DNA of 64,000 nucleotides from Narthecium ossifragum (GCA_963920575.1 OY986968.1:3301001-3365000); one strand, 5' to 3'; positions 42,400-54,993 are shown, counted from the stretch's first letter. Numbers and translations are program-made. Notes: generated from the letters alone by a model not told the origin.

Positions 42400-45300
42400 A
42401 TTGAGAAAAAATCACCAATTACAAAACATTGGCTATCAATTAACTTGGCAAAATGACCATCAAAGTATACAAAGTCAGTCAGTGAACAATAATAACTACT
42501 ACAATTACTAACCACAAATAGATGATGTCAACTATCTAACTAATATGACAAGTAAAACTTAGTTTCCAACTAAGTAGCTCAATTGCTTCCAAAATAAGTA
42601 TTTTTCTGCAAGTCTCAGAGCTGCTTGTCCGGTAAGAGTCGCCAGCAAAAGAAACAAGAATTGTCTGTCCAAGTTGCTGACTTCAATTGTGTGCATGTCA
42701 ATCTACAAAAGAAACACACATCAACAAAGAATGAGAATAAATCATGCTGATTCAGCTACTAAAAAATGCCTCAAGTTGTATGATTTCCAAGCAAGAGCAT
42801 TGCCTTATCACTTCCTTAGACTTCCTTATCACAAACCCTCAAGTTGTTGGATTTAATCCAGATGACCAGCAACCACTTCCTAAACTAATCACCCAATCTA
42901 ATCCTATCTCCCCGTAGTCAAAGTTTGTTCACTAAAAAAACAATAGGGAAAAGCCAGTTCACTTGCACTGACTTCCATATTCTTCCTCAGGACTAAAAGC
43001 AAAGTTAGAATGCACTGTGCATTTAAAATAGAATTCTTTTGTTCTCATGATAACAAAATTCTATTGTTTCTGGTTGTCTTTCTGTGAAACATAAAAATAC
43101 CAAACTTCCAAACTTCCATTATTTAAGAAACAAAGAACCTAGAAAGAAACATGGCCTGGTGTAGTCATCAGATATTTTAACTACCAAACTTCCATTGAGT
43201 TCTCATATCCACAGACACATTGAGTAATGCCTCTCACAGTCACACATCCACAGACACACAGAAGAGGCTAAACATGTCACATAGTTATCAGGTATTTTAA
43301 CAGTTAATTCTGAATGTCTCTGCTTCTTGCTAATGGGAGACACTCAAGGATTTGTCTACTGTTGAAATGTTCATGGTGCAAAACTCCACATCCATTATTT
43401 GAGATATTCGGAGAGAAAATTAAAGACTAAAGCACTACCATTTAATAATTACCTCTCAAATAGCTACATAACTGTATCACTCAACAATAGAGATCTCATC
43501 CTATAGTTTCTATTTGAAGGACTCATTGCCATGTCAAGTGGCAACCTTTTCATGAACCTTTTTTCGCCATAAGAATTTAAGCAACTCAGCTGCTATCTAA
43601 TAACAGAGTCTTCTGTTTACTCATATGCCTCAGATCCAATTGCAACCTCTAAGTTATAACAATTTATTTATCTATTGGAATTCCCCATCTAAAAGCCCAT
43701 GTCAAATAGCAGGCAAAAATCTAGAATCCCAACCTCTTTCATGACAGAATCTCAGTCACCAAACAGCTTAATGAGAAGTTTAAATTCTACTATCAAAGTT
43801 GTTTATACCAACCCAATATTCAAGGATCCATCTCATACTTCACAAAATGAACCATCTAACATTAAAATTTAATCAACAGTAGATTACATAACAGAGAGAG
43901 AATTTTAACAAGCTTACCCTTATGCAGCTTGAAGCCTTCAAGCAGAGAATCCAATTGTTTCCTTAATTTATCCTCAAGCTGCATCCATCCTCTATCCATT
44001 CTTGAATATCTATCATGAATCAAAAATTGAAAATTATACCAATTCCATCACAAACATATTCCCTAGCATCCACAGATCAAGTTCTCTAGTGATATCTAAC
44101 GACAATACAAGCAAAAAGTAAGATTTTATTGGCTACAAGGCACAACGCATCAGATATTAAAATAAGATTTTAATGACAACTCTATTAGCAATTAAACAAG
44201 GAGTATGGAGAGAACCTAGTTCCTTATAACTAAACAAGGAACTTTTACTGTGACCTGGCTAGACATTATGAACAACTATACTATATCAAAAACGAAAGAA
44301 GAGTCTATTGAATTGGAACAAATTAGCAAGCAAAAAGAAGGGAGGTGGCAAAGAGACCAAGACCAATAAAATTTTACGAGTCAAATTACCATCTGTTTAT
44401 ATAAACTGTCAAGAATCAAAAGATGCTATCAACCAATGTTTTTCTACACCCCAAGGAATTTCCAATGATTCAAATGTTGTACCCCTACAAGCTTGATCGA
44501 GTCATTGCCAGTCAATTCAATCAATTTTTTATTCAGTGAGCTGTTACTCTGTGTTGACAAACAAAAAAAGAAAACTTATTCAGCTACCCCTTCAACAAAT
44601 GAGCTCTCAAACCTTAATCAAGCTTAATTCCTTTAAACTAAATACGTCACAAACTTCAATTACATCTTAATTGATTCATTCTTCGCATTCTTTATGTGCT
44701 AATTAATAAGTTTCCAATTTGACCAGATCTTGCCCAAACAGTTTGGGATCCAATTAAAAATATATAGTTTCATGTTTTTTCTTCCTTGCTTAAAGAAATT
44801 ATTTCCCAAATGAATGAAGAAATTGGAGTAAAGTAATAGACTAGGTGATAATGGAATCGAAGTTTCTACCTAATGTTGAAGCATTGAAATGCCCCAAAAT
44901 CCAACCTGGTACTGTATCACTCACTGGCTCAGTTCTCCCTCCAATCAGGAGCACTATCCTTCCCCATGAGACATGCATTATTATAAATGATCACAATCTT
45001 CTTAATGTCAACTTTTCCAAAAGATCATGGATTAACGATATAGCATTGTCAGATCAATACATTGATGAGATAGAAAAAAAGTTCAGGCTAACTGTGAGGC
45101 TAAAGTCCACAGGTTAATCTGACTCACAGAAAACAGGGAAAAGGATAATTGCAAATCCAGAAGCCTAATTGCAGAGACAACTAGCAAAGCATTAAATATC
45201 AACCTCAAAGCATGTGTGAGACTTTGAGGACTCATCACAGTTAGCATGCACTAAAAATAACCAAGTACCAAAAATACGAAAAAAAAGAAGAAAAATAAAC

Positions 45301-45480
45301 CCATAGGAGGACTCATCTAAAGCCTCACATCTCAATAAATTCCGACAGTCGGGGGAATCCATAGATGGATTTAGAGATGAAATCAAAGTACATCCCACTC
45401 CTCGGATCATCCTAAGCTCTGTACACCAACCAACCAAAGAAACCCAAAAGCTAAGAAGGAGATTAGAAACTTCTAAAAAG
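42400..45480. other. CACTA interior, no recognisable gene
   Basis: AT-rich, with only short, family-less open frames (for example 44845-45117 plus). It resembles intron or intergenic sequence carried inside the element. Confidence 0.45.
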
Positions 45481-45482
45481 AG

Positions 45483-46113
45483 ATGTATCAGACTCTAGCA
45501 TATTGGATCCTCCCATGGAAGACGCCGCATCCCAAGCTAGGAGTCACAACCACCGCCTGCTTATTGCAAGAAGAAAAAGAGGGCTCTTCGCCTGCGACAT
45601 CGGCGTACAGCGCCAGGAAGGCATCCAAACCCAGACCTCCGAACCGGCCCTCGTCGGACTCGAGGGCGTCCACCACCCAATCGAAGAACTCTAGGTCGCA
45701 GAGGAGAAAGAGGCCCCCCGGGGGATGGAAGCCGTACTCCTCCTCGTAGAGGACCAGAAACAAAGAGATCTAGCGATCGAGAAAGTCTAGAAGCTACACA
45801 TAGATCAGCCAGAAGGCACGCATGAGATAGAGAGAGAGATGTGTACCTCGTCGGAGGAATTGCGGGATCCGGGAGGCACTCCTCGTCGGAGGAGCTGCGA
45901 GATCCGGCTTCCCCTTCTCGCCTTCCACCCCTTCTCTCGATGAAGGATGCCAGGCGGAGTTCGGCGGCGACGCAGAGGGCTTCGACGAGGTAGTGGACGG
46001 CGAGGTCGAGGGAGGGAGAGAGATCTCTCTCTCACTCTAGAGATCTCTCTAGAGATCGGATGGAGAGAGAGCTCGCAGAGAAGGCGAGCTGCGGCCTCGG
46101 ATTGATCGGGCAA
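45483..46113 (-). pseudogene. GC-rich captured gene fragments in the CACTA element
   Basis: On the minus strand, 45763-45488 encodes LLCDLEFFDWVVDALESDEG, then LGLDAFLALYADVAGEEPSF. Near 46015-45930 another frame reads LDLAVHYLVEALCVAAELRL. The GC content and codon quality differ sharply from the AT-rich element around them. A CGTCGGAGGA...GATCCGG unit of about 30 bp is duplicated at 45848-45907. CACTA elements often pick up host exons; I cannot name the donor gene. Confidence 0.45.
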
Positions 46114-46535
46114 AAATAAATAAAAGAGGGGATAAATGTTTTCCAGGAGAGCTGTGACTTATTGTGATGAAAAATTTTGTAATAAATTTATTATAAGATA
46201 TAAAATATTATATTATTATGATGAATATCTTTGTCACTATATATTTATATATAAATTTATTGTGACAACATTATTTTGACGAGATAATTTTTGTCACTAT
46301 ATAATTATTCAAATCTTATTATGACAATCTATTGTGACATTAACATAGTTTGTCACAATTACTGACTTATTGTGACAAACTATTGTGATGAAATTACAAG
46401 TAGTTGCAATTACATCATTGGGCATATATTATTGTGACGAAGCTAATATTGGTTGCAATATGTGTCTTTTTTGTGACAAATTCGTATTTATCGCAATCGA
46501 TTTCGTCACTATATATTATATTTGTTGTAGTGACT

Positions 46536-47200
46536 GTAGCCCCATCCTCAGACAAATCACTGTAGCAATCGTGATCGGCCCGGTACTGTAGCAACTGAGT
46601 TCAACTGAACACTAAAGTGCTCAAGGTTTATTCGACGGAACACTATAACAGATAAGTGTTCAGGTGTCACGGGGATTTGACATCAGATCTCGTCAATGGG
46701 GTTGGTCCTGTTATGGACGATATTTAGGGAGAAGAATATAATTGCTGATGGTATGGCCCGGTTTTGTCGTTCCTCCAGAGTGTGTTTTGTTTGGCAACGG
46801 AAGAACGGTGGACCGACGCTGGATCATATTTTGCAATCCGCTAGCCGTTTCATGCTCAAACTCATAAAAAGAAAGAATAAATTAATGAATACTATAACAC
46901 TCTAGATCAGCCGAACATCGTAGGAGACGGGATCCGTCGAACACTATAGTAGTTGGTGTTCCGGCGACCATTATTGCACTCGAGTTCGGCCTAACACTAT
47001 AGCAGTTGACGTACAATCGAACGTTGTTGCAGTTGAGATCAGTCAAAGTCACTGCACTGGTATTGTAGCAGTCAAAGCGTCTAAAGCCTCAACCGAGATC
47101 ACTGTAGCAATTACGTGTCAATCGAGTGGATGCAACATATTATAACATTTACTGTTTTATTACTGTAGCAGTTACTATAACATTGCGATTTATCTGGACC
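46536..47200. repeat. Degenerate ACTGTAGCA-word region
   Basis: Recurrent ACTGTAGCA/ACTATAGCAGT words together with GTTCAACTGAACACT-type words. They also occur left of the CACTA element (41215-41820), so the CACTA element appears to have inserted into this repeat-rich block. Confidence 0.55.
46696..46905 (+). pseudogene. RNase H C-terminal fragment
   Basis: Reads TIFREKNIIADGMARFCRSS, the terminal helix motif (F-R-x-x-N-x-x-ADxLAR) of RVT_3-type RNase H, then runs to a stop at 46905. It is on the opposite strand to the fragment at 41345-41766. Confidence 0.6.
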
Positions 47201-48060
47201 AAAGTTATTCCCAGCTAAAATAATGTGTCGAGGAACGCAACACCATCATGAAGCAGTTTCAAGTACGATCCCCACATCTTCAACTACCATGAAGAAGCTG
47301 CCCGTCAACCCCCCATATATTCATCTACTGGTATATATATAGACAACTTTGAAAGAAGGAAACAATACCTCTCCACAACAAAATTATCATACTTGTCAAT
47401 TTAATTAGTTTCTAACTTGTATCTCTGTTTCTAACCTTCCTTAATTGGCGTAGTTGTTATTCTCTATTAGGATGTAATCTCCGTCTTTATCGATGGAAGT
47501 GAGTTCATTTTATTGCGATTAGTATAACTTTATAGCTTTCTTTTAGATTATCGCAATAGCCATTAGCTGCTGGCGTGGAGTTAGGTATTGAGGATAAGGT
47601 TCTCTTTAGTTGAAGCAGGAAGCGAGTTCTTGGTCTTCACGCATGTCACGCATTCGACGACTGCCCGCCTACCCCTCATGCTTGACAACCAAACAGCTCT
47701 TCCTTATCTAAGATGTTTTCTTCCAACTTATCGTCTTTCCCAACTTTCTTCCAACTTATCTTCTTTCCCAACTAATAGCCTGTTCTTATCTTAACTATTA
47801 TTCAAAGTTATGCATGCCCTATTCACACTGATCATCTTTTCCAACTAAAAGTTGAGTTTGTAGCTCGCCGGCAGATCTCTGCAAAATAAGATAAAACAAA
47901 TAAAAAGAATACGTCTCTGGAGTTATAAAATTTTTGCTCCAAAGGCTCAAAACTTGGCCCAACTCCAGCCCATGAAAGAATTGTGGGCCTTGACACTAGC
48001 TAGTTTAACAGACATCTAATTAGACCCAGACTCAAACATGAATGAGAAGATACTCCTCAA
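47201..48060. promoter_or_regulatory. LTR-like region with a TATA box
   Basis: Non-coding. GGTATATATATAGAC at about 47330 is a strong TATA-like sequence. A 27-bp TCTTCCAACTTATC...CCCAACTT unit is repeated at about 47718-47772. It may be part of an LTR, but no TG/CA boundary could be fixed. Confidence 0.35.
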
Positions 48061-48063
48061 TCC

Positions 48064-48463
48064 TGCCTTGTTTGGTTTGGGGATAGGGAATCCTTATCCC
48101 GGGTTAAGCCCACTTTATCCCTGCATTACAGCCAAACATCATCTAATCCTCACTTTTATCCTCATTCCTATCTCCACTTTATCTCTACTTTTCAATCAAT
48201 CATTACTATATTTTCTCTTCTTTTCAACCAATCATATCAACTTTATCCTTACTTTTTCACTTTTCAACCAATCATTATTTCATTATCACTACTTTTCAAC
48301 CAATCATATCAACTTTATTCATATTTTTTCAACTAAACATTACTAATTTATCACTATTTTTTTAACAAAATACCATACATATCCCACTACTTATCTAGGA
48401 TACCAATCCCCATCCCCTCTAATCCCGGGATAGATTATCCCGTAACCAAACGCACCCATAACG
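48064..48463. repeat. MITE, Tourist-like
   Basis: The left end TTGTTTGGTTTGGGGATAGG and the complement of the right end GCGTTTGGTTACGGGATAAT form imperfect inverted ends that both continue to ATCCCGGG. The interior has tandem TTTTCAACCAATCAT words. Confidence 0.65.
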
Positions 48464-48625
48464 TCGTATGTTCCTGGGTGTCTGTTTATTATTATGATTT
48501 TTGTTACTGCTATTAATTTTATTCATTTTATTATTTCCAGTATCATCACTGCTATTATTAGTTCGGCTCTATCACCTTAGGCTTTAGGCTTGGAGTTACA
48601 AATGTGCTACAGACATAGAGACTTA

Positions 48626-49164
48626 GAGCCTGTTTGGTTGCTCAGGACTGGGTGGAGTGGAGTCACTTTTTGAAGTGCAGACTTTTGTAAAGTGAAGTCC
48701 TGTGAAGTAGCTCGTCAGTTTTTGCTTTTTGGTTGGTGCTGAAGTGGTCCTCAAAGTCGCAGTTTAGACTCACAACACAGCCTATTCTAGCGGAATCAAG
48801 GACGCTCGCATGAGATGAGAGGAACTTTGGATCCAAAATCGGCCGGAGAACCCAAGATTCAAAGGCCGAGGGAGAAAGGAGGGCGAAGAACCCTAGCCCA
48901 ATGACTTTCAAAGTCTCAGGACTGCCATCGATTGAGTGGAGGAGTAAGTGAGTATTAATTCAGTCACGTCCCACTCCACTCAGCCGACTCTGGTCCTTTT
49001 TTAGCGAAAGTCAAATGGTTAACTGGAGGCTTTTTCAGGAGTGCTTTTCAGGAGTGCAGTCCCCCCACTCCCTCCAGTTAACAGTCCAACCAAACAGTCT
49101 GAAGTGGAAGGAGTGCTGCTAGTCCACCCACTCCAGCGTCCACTCCTAGCAACCAAACACCCCC
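48626..49164. repeat. MITE, PIF/Harbinger (Tourist) type
   Basis: 539 bp. GAGCCTGTTTGGTTGCT and AGCAACCAAACACCCCC are the inverted ends. The 3-bp target duplication TTA (48623-48625 and 49165-49167) is the PIF/Harbinger signature. No ORF of note. Confidence 0.85.
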
Positions 49165-49167
49165 TTA

Positions 49168-49926
49168 GCCATCTCAGTTTGTTTTCGCAGTGTAACCTGC
49201 ATCCGGTCCTAAGTTTTTCTGGGCTCAAAGCGGAAGATAAGAACAGGACACTGAAAAAAACATCCGGTCTAAAATACATAATTTTTTTTCACTTCGAAAA
49301 CATACTTTAAAAGAAACATATATTATTGAAAAAAACATAACACTGTAATTCATCAAATAGAAAAATCACCTTGTCACACCAAATATAATCTAGCAATCTC
49401 AATACAATTTAACAAAATAATATACTAGATTCAAATGAAAATAGAAAACTTACAAAAATAAACTTTGTGGATACTGAAAAATCACCCTTCTTGCATAAAC
49501 CAGTTTTTTTAACACTCCAATTCTCCTCGTTTATATGAAGAACCAAAAAGTGAAACAAAAGAGTATCTGCCATGAGTGCTAAATAAACTCTTGTCCTCAA
49601 CATCACATCATTGTGGAAACAAACTCAATTTATGCTAATGATAAAGACAAAAAGAAATTGAACAAACAAAAAACAAAAGATGTCATAGCATATGGAGTAC
49701 TTCATCGCACGCAAGAGTAAGAAATTCCAAAATAAATTCGAGTTGGAATTAGAAACAACACGGTGCAAAGAAATTTAAATGCCAATAACTCAATTTTAAA
49801 GCGCAATCAAAAAACACCATGAGTAAATGGAATGAGTACCTCGACGAGGGTCGCCGATGAGCAAGAGCGAGTATGCGATAGCCGTGGGACGTGGGAGATG
49901 AACGATCATTTGTTTTGTTTGTTTTG

Positions 49927-49962
<36 letters not shown>

Positions 49963-50045
49963 TTTAAAAAAATTCTGGGCCCCCCAGAATCATGGGCTCA
50001 AGGCACAGGCCTTTTGGGCCTTGCCTCAAGGCCGGCCCTGCCCAC
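49168..50045. repeat. hAT-like terminal remnant and (TA)n
   Basis: The right end GGCCTTGCCTCAAGGCCGGCCCTG at about 50017-50040 resembles the GGCCGGCCCTG ends of some plant hAT elements. A (TA)n run lies at 49931-49958. The matching left end was not found. Confidence 0.4.
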
Positions 50046-50587
50046 TTTCCACACCTCAAGTCAGGCCATGGATGGGCCACATCACACGTGGCCGATATAA
50101 ATTTTGGATTGGTATCATATATTGGCCCCGTGCTACCTGACATGTGTAATCACCCATCCCCACTAAACCCCTAAGCCTCCTCTCTCCTCCTCCCTCTCAA
50201 TGACTTAGTGTCATGTGTTCCCTTCTCTCCTCTTTTCTTTATGACTTAACTTTCACGTGTGAGAAAACACATTAGTCAAATTGTAACTCATAAAACATGA
50301 TCTTATATAATAGATGAAAACGTATTAAATATCATATTTCATTAAATCTTGGTAATTTCGTATCCCTTTAAACAGTACGTGCAGGTCTCTCCGCATGCGG
50401 CTCATGTCATTTGAGATGAAAAGACGATGTTCTAACCACTAAATGAAAGGGACAAAAAAGAAATTCCTACAAACATAACAATTATTTCAAAAATAAAATT
50501 AACCAGCTTTAATTATGACTAAAATTATTATATCTTAAATTGCCTTCTCAATCTTGTACAACCATTTAACGACACGTTTGGTTTGCA
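50046..50587. other. Intergenic; possible tRNA-derived remnant
   Basis: The minus strand at 50452-50390 has TTTAGTGGTTAGAACATCGT followed by a CTTTTCATC loop-like segment, reminiscent of a tRNA-Glu 5' half. The 3' half does not fold, so it is at most a relic. Nothing else is seen. Confidence 0.3.
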
Positions 50588-51220
50588 TAAGGGGCGTTTG
50601 TTTCGTTGGAATGCTTTTGAAATGTGGCCGGAATGGAATGTGATTCCAGTGGAATGGAATGGAATGTCACTTTTACTGTTTGTTTGGTGGTGGTGGAATG
50701 GAATGGAATGGAATGTCATTTTTGTTGTTTGTTTCGTGTTGGAATGGAAACAGAATCCAGTGATTTTTTCAGTTTTTGTATTTGTTTTGCGATGGAATGG
50801 GGGATATGGTCACCCCTGAATGCTAGTGGTGAGAATACCATCATGTATTTCGATTTTAATATTTATTAAAAATTTTATGACATTAATAATATGATATGAT
50901 TGTGATATTTGGATATCTATGTTGATGAAAATATAATCACTTCGAAATTTCTTTGTTTTTTAATTTTTTTTGTTTTTGTAATCATATTTGATGTTGGAGA
51001 AGGAAATTTATTGGCCAAGCTATTTTTTCATTCGATGATGATAATCAATTTTATTGACGGAACATTTAAGTTTTGAATACGTAAGATGATGTTAATCAAA
51101 ATTATAACACCCATGTATAAAAAAAAACCCATGTACAATATTTGAAACCTCATCATGAGCAATCCAAATTAACAATTCAAATGATAGCATTCAATTACAA
51201 GCCAATTACTTACAAAAATC

Positions 51221-51501
51221 TCATGCCAATTGCAAGTAGAGTGGAAAAATAAACACACACATAATTGTCACAATCGCGACCAATATGATGCACATAGTCA
51301 CATTCCAAAAGGCTACAGGTTTCATTTCTTTTTCACACATTTCCTTCACATACTCATTATACGACACCAACGAAGCGTTTAAACTATTGAAACCCCGGTA
51401 GCAAGCTCCGCTGAATTGATGAACTTGGGCGTGACATTCCGGCCATGACTCATAAAACCCAGGTCGTCTCCCCTTGTAGATAACATAAAACTTCATTCTA
51501 C
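51221..51501 (-). CDS. RNase H1 N-terminal (viroplasmin/hybrid-binding) domain protein with C-terminal membrane segment
   Basis: Starting at MKFYVIYKGRRPGFY just after an acceptor-like TTATTGTAG, the minus strand encodes SWPECHAQVHQFSGACYRGF and a following helix. This is the compact beta-beta-alpha fold called the RNase H1 N-terminal or viroplasmin domain, which binds RNA/DNA hybrids or double-stranded RNA. After about 50 residues comes a KEMCEKEMKP linker, then a strongly hydrophobic segment (CIILVAIVTIMCVFIFPLYL) that looks like a transmembrane helix, then a stop. The catalytic RNase H domain is absent. It probably is the last exon of a longer gene whose upstream exons lie towards 53 kb. 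Confidence 0.65.
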
Positions 51502-52808
51502 AATAAAACCACATAAACAAGTACACATTTAAACCACATTGAATGAGAAACAAGTATACATGGAATTGCAAGTATACATAGAATTGCAAGTATACATGGA
51601 TTTCTTTCAGAAAATTTTGGCAGAACCTCCCCTGTACCGAGGGCTATATGAGCCAATTCTACAACTTCTCACATAGAACAATTAAATCACGGTATAAAAG
51701 GGGCGAACATTGTCCCCGGGGCAACCCTTGTCCCCACAAATTGTGCAGTATATCAACATTTAGTACTACTACTCACAAATAAGGCTACATATCAAGATTT
51801 TTCACTCCATGCATTGACACCAAGACATTATAGGTACATGTTCATGATTCAGTTTCATGAGTTAAGGACATCTTTTTTCTTCAGTATGAAAACAACAACC
51901 CCCTAGTATAAGGAGAAAGCTTTTCTTACTGTCACACGTTAGTCATACTCATGCATGCATATGATGCATGCCTGGATATTGCAGGAGGCTTTGAAACCGA
52001 AATTAATTAGTAGTTGGAGCTTTCTGCAACTAATAGTTTCAAAAGGCCCTCATGCTCCTTTGTCACTCCTTTCTCACCCTAATTAGTAGTTTAGGAAGTA
52101 TTCTAAACTGAATAGAACATGGCATGCCCTGCAAAAGATCGCCCTAAGAAATGAGCTTGAAAAGCTCTAAATTCTTTTCTTAAAGTAAATGACATTCTCT
52201 AGTTGCAAATTATAACCTTCAGAATTTTGTTAGTGATTACGATATGGGAAATTCCAGAGATTTCCAGCGTATGACAGAAAGTTGAAGCATGTGCTGCTGA
52301 TGTTAAGCTTGCGGTCCTTGCTCTCAAAATCTTATGGAATATCGATCGATTCAAATGAAGGAAAAGAATGAAAAAGAAAAGCAAACAAATTGAGAACCAA
52401 CCTTCACATTTGCATCAAGCAGACATCTGATTTCTAGTCGTAACTTATGACCAGTTCAAGCAATACTACAATTGCTTGACGAATCATGAATGCCTGCTTA
52501 TGTACGTCTAGGAATCCTCTTCTTTTATTTCTTCTATTTTTGAAAGATGCTTACTTCAGATGCAGCAATTTATAACCATTCACACAATGAAGCTTTTAAA
52601 CAACAATATGTTTCAATCTACTAATTGGTAAAATTCATGAGTCTCTAACCCGCTCGTAGGTAAGCTTTAACACAAAGTATAAGAAAAACTGTCATTCTCA
52701 AAACATAATCTGCCTATCTGAATACAAACCACCAATTGTTACCAATAAACAACCACCAAAAAGCAACAAACCACCAAGTGTTTAATAGCATAAAATAAAC
52801 CAACATTG

Positions 52809-53072
52809 TCATGCATTATCGGCAAGGAACTGATCCAACCATATTCTGCAAAATCTTTCAGTCTTGAACACAAACCCTCGACTTGCAGCGACATTCGAGT
52901 TGAGATGGTCATAAGCCATGGCAAGTTCAATGTCGGTGTATCTACCACCGTTCCCCGCCTCCATCACAGCAGTCCACAATTTGTCAGAATACCCCGCAGT
53001 GTAATTGTTGATGGCCTCACCTACAAATCTAACAACGGCGACTATCATAATCTTTGACAAGTTATGGATCAT
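52809..53072 (-). CDS. Unrecognised ORF in the PIF-like element
   Basis: 87 codons. GYSDKLWTAVMEAGNGGRYT, then DIELAMAYDHLNSNVAASRG and ERFCRIWLDQFLADNA-stop. It looks like a real, mainly helical domain, with well-spaced Trp and acidic residues, but I do not recognise it. It lies upstream of the viroplasmin-domain exon on the same strand and may belong to the same gene or to a separate DNA-binding accessory protein. The first residues are probably intron read-through. Confidence 0.45.
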   Translation of the reverse strand: MIHNLSKIMIVAVVRFVGEAINNYTAGYSDKLWTAVMEAGNGGRYTDIELAMAYDHLNSNVAASRGFVFKTERFCRIWLDQFLADNA

Positions 53073-53724
53073 ACCAAGCAGGCTGTCATTTTATCTCTAG
53101 CACCTCAAAATTAAAATGCCATGCTTCTTATTTAGGATTTTCACATTTAGTTTAAGATTTATACATATATGTTACTCAAAATTTAGATGCTAAAGTTTAC
53201 ATGTACAACACCAACAAACATAATCTTTTGAGGTAGACAGATACCATGTTGCACCCATTTCAACTAGTATTTGCACTTTTTTTTAATCTTATCATGTACG
53301 GACCTCATCTTCTCTACCCTCAAATTCACAAATGAAAAATTGAGTTTTTCCAAGAATTACAGGCTATATAGCTACCCCTGAATCTACCAATCTAATCAAA
53401 AACTTCTTCACTAGTGTTCATGAAAGCAAACCAAGATTGTACATAAAACACCCAGATATCATAAAATGGAATGAGATGAAGTTTTCTCGATAATTATCTA
53501 ATGCTAATCTACTTCTCTAATCCAAAGGCTACAGCAGCAAAATAATGTTGCAATGGGAAAGAAAATTAAAATGAGCACTCATACATGTTTATCAGAACTC
53601 AGACTTGGAAAATCAAAAATAGCAATCTACAATACCAAACATGAAACCAAGAATTCCCATTAGATCCAATGGAAAGTCAACAAAAAAACCAATCGATCAA
53701 TGGAAACCATTGCAACGAATCAAA

Positions 53725-54430
53725 TCAATGAGAGAAATCACACGATAGAGAACCATCGGATCTACAATGAAGAGAGAAAGTAAGGTGGCTAACCTCCCAC
53801 TGGTGAAGTGTTTCCCTTCGATGGCGTTGCTCGCATCCGGGTCGAGCTCCTCCCTCCTCTTCGTGGTCGGCGGCTGGATAAGGAAGAAGGGTGACTGCTT
53901 GAGGTTGAGATTGTAAGGCTGAAGTCTCGTGGTCTCTTAACAACGCCGGTAAGGAAGAAGGGCGACTGCTTGAGGTTGGAGGAGAGGATCTTGTGGTCTC
54001 TTGACGGTCGACGGGACGAGAGAACCAAGGGAGGAAGAAACCAGGGGATCTCGTGGTCTCTCTCACACAGATATGGTATTCAAGGATGGAGGACGAGGAG
54101 ACCATCGTGAGATAGATCAGCGGAAGGAGAGAAAGATCAGTGGGGGAGAAAACCAGAGGATCCATGGCGGCTAGCGGTGAGGAAGCCTATGAGGAAGAGA
54201 TGGCGGCGGAAGGAAAGAAAGATCGGGTTGTGGCTAGGGTGCTCCGCGTGGGATGGAAAGATCGGGATCGGGCTAGTGGTGAGGAAGCTGGTGAGGAGAA
54301 GAAGAGATGGCGGCGGAAGGAGGAGGAGGAGACGCGGCGGAAGGGGAAGTTTTTTTATCAGATTGGGATTGCGCTAGTGGTGAGGAAGATGGTGAGGAGA
54401 AGAGAGATGGCGGCGGACGGATGAGAGAAA
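53725..54430. other. GC-rich leader-like region of the PIF-like element
   Basis: Contains near-repeats of AAAGATCGGGTTGTGGCTAGGG (54220 and 54428) and of GGTGAGGAAG...GAGATGGCGGCGGA (54175, 54280 and 54376). Open frames on both strands are low-complexity. It probably contains the 5' leader of the minus-strand gene or transposase-binding repeats. Confidence 0.35.
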
Positions 54431-54702
54431 GATAGGGTTGTGGCTAGGGTTCTCCGCGCATATGGAAAAGGATGGAAAGCCGATGGAAAATTCGGCTGGA
54501 ATGGACGGGTTTGGAATGCTTTTGGAAAGTGGTTGAAATGGAACGGATGCCATTCCAGTGAAACAAACAGTATGGTGGTTGGAATGCCATTCCATTCCAG
54601 GCATTCCAGCCAAACAAACAACCCATAAGGAATAATGAATGGAATGGGAATGGGATTACGAATGGGAATGAAATGGGAATGGGATTAAGAATGAGAATGA
54701 TG

Positions 54703-54993
54703 CGGCATGTTTGGTTTGCACAATGAATGTGATTAGGAATCATGGTTGAAGGTGTTTGGTATACAAAAATAAGTGTGGGAATGAAATGGGAATAGGATAT
54801 AAATAATCAAGTTATATTATAACCGCCATTCCGTCGGGAATGGAATAAGGGATTCCGGACTACTAGATGGGGTAGCCTCATTCCCAACTTGTCAGGAATG
54901 AAACATTCCATTCCCAACTTTAATGTCTAACCAAACAACAGAATGAGATTTGACCATTCCATTCCCGGCGGCTATGTCCAACCAAACATGTCG
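54703..54993. repeat. MITE adjacent to the PIF-like element
   Basis: Inverted ends CGGCATGTTTGGTTTG and CCAACCAAACATGTCG. The interior is rich in GGAATGAAA/CATTCC words. Target duplication unclear. Confidence 0.6.

Larger units (their letters stand above)
41822..46532. mobile_element. CACTA transposon, non-autonomous
   Basis: 4711 bp. Begins CACTACAACAAAATCGGG and ends TATATTTGTTGTAGTG, giving CACTACAACA inverted ends, with a 3-bp target duplication ACT (41819-41821 and 46533-46535). Subterminal regions (about 41830-42360 and 46135-46530) are packed with TTTGTCAC/GTGACAAA words in both orientations, the usual transposase-binding arrays of CACTA elements. No transposase domain is recognisable. 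The interior is AT-rich, intron-like DNA plus a GC-rich segment near the right end. Confidence 0.9.
50591..54625 (-). mobile_element. PIF/Harbinger-like element with RNase H1 N-terminal domain
   Basis: About 4035 bp. Ends GGGGCGTTTGTTTCGTTGGAATG (left) and the complement GGGTTGTTTGTTTGGCTGGAATG (right) are similar inverted repeats within wider GGAATGG-rich terminal zones. TAA flanks both sides (50588-50590 and 54626-54628), compatible with the TWA duplication of PIF/Harbinger; ATAAG is also shared. Genes inside lie on the minus strand: an unrecognised ORF at 53072-52809 and a viroplasmin-type domain at 51501-51221. No DDE transposase was recognised, so the superfamily call rests on ends and duplication. 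Confidence 0.6.
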
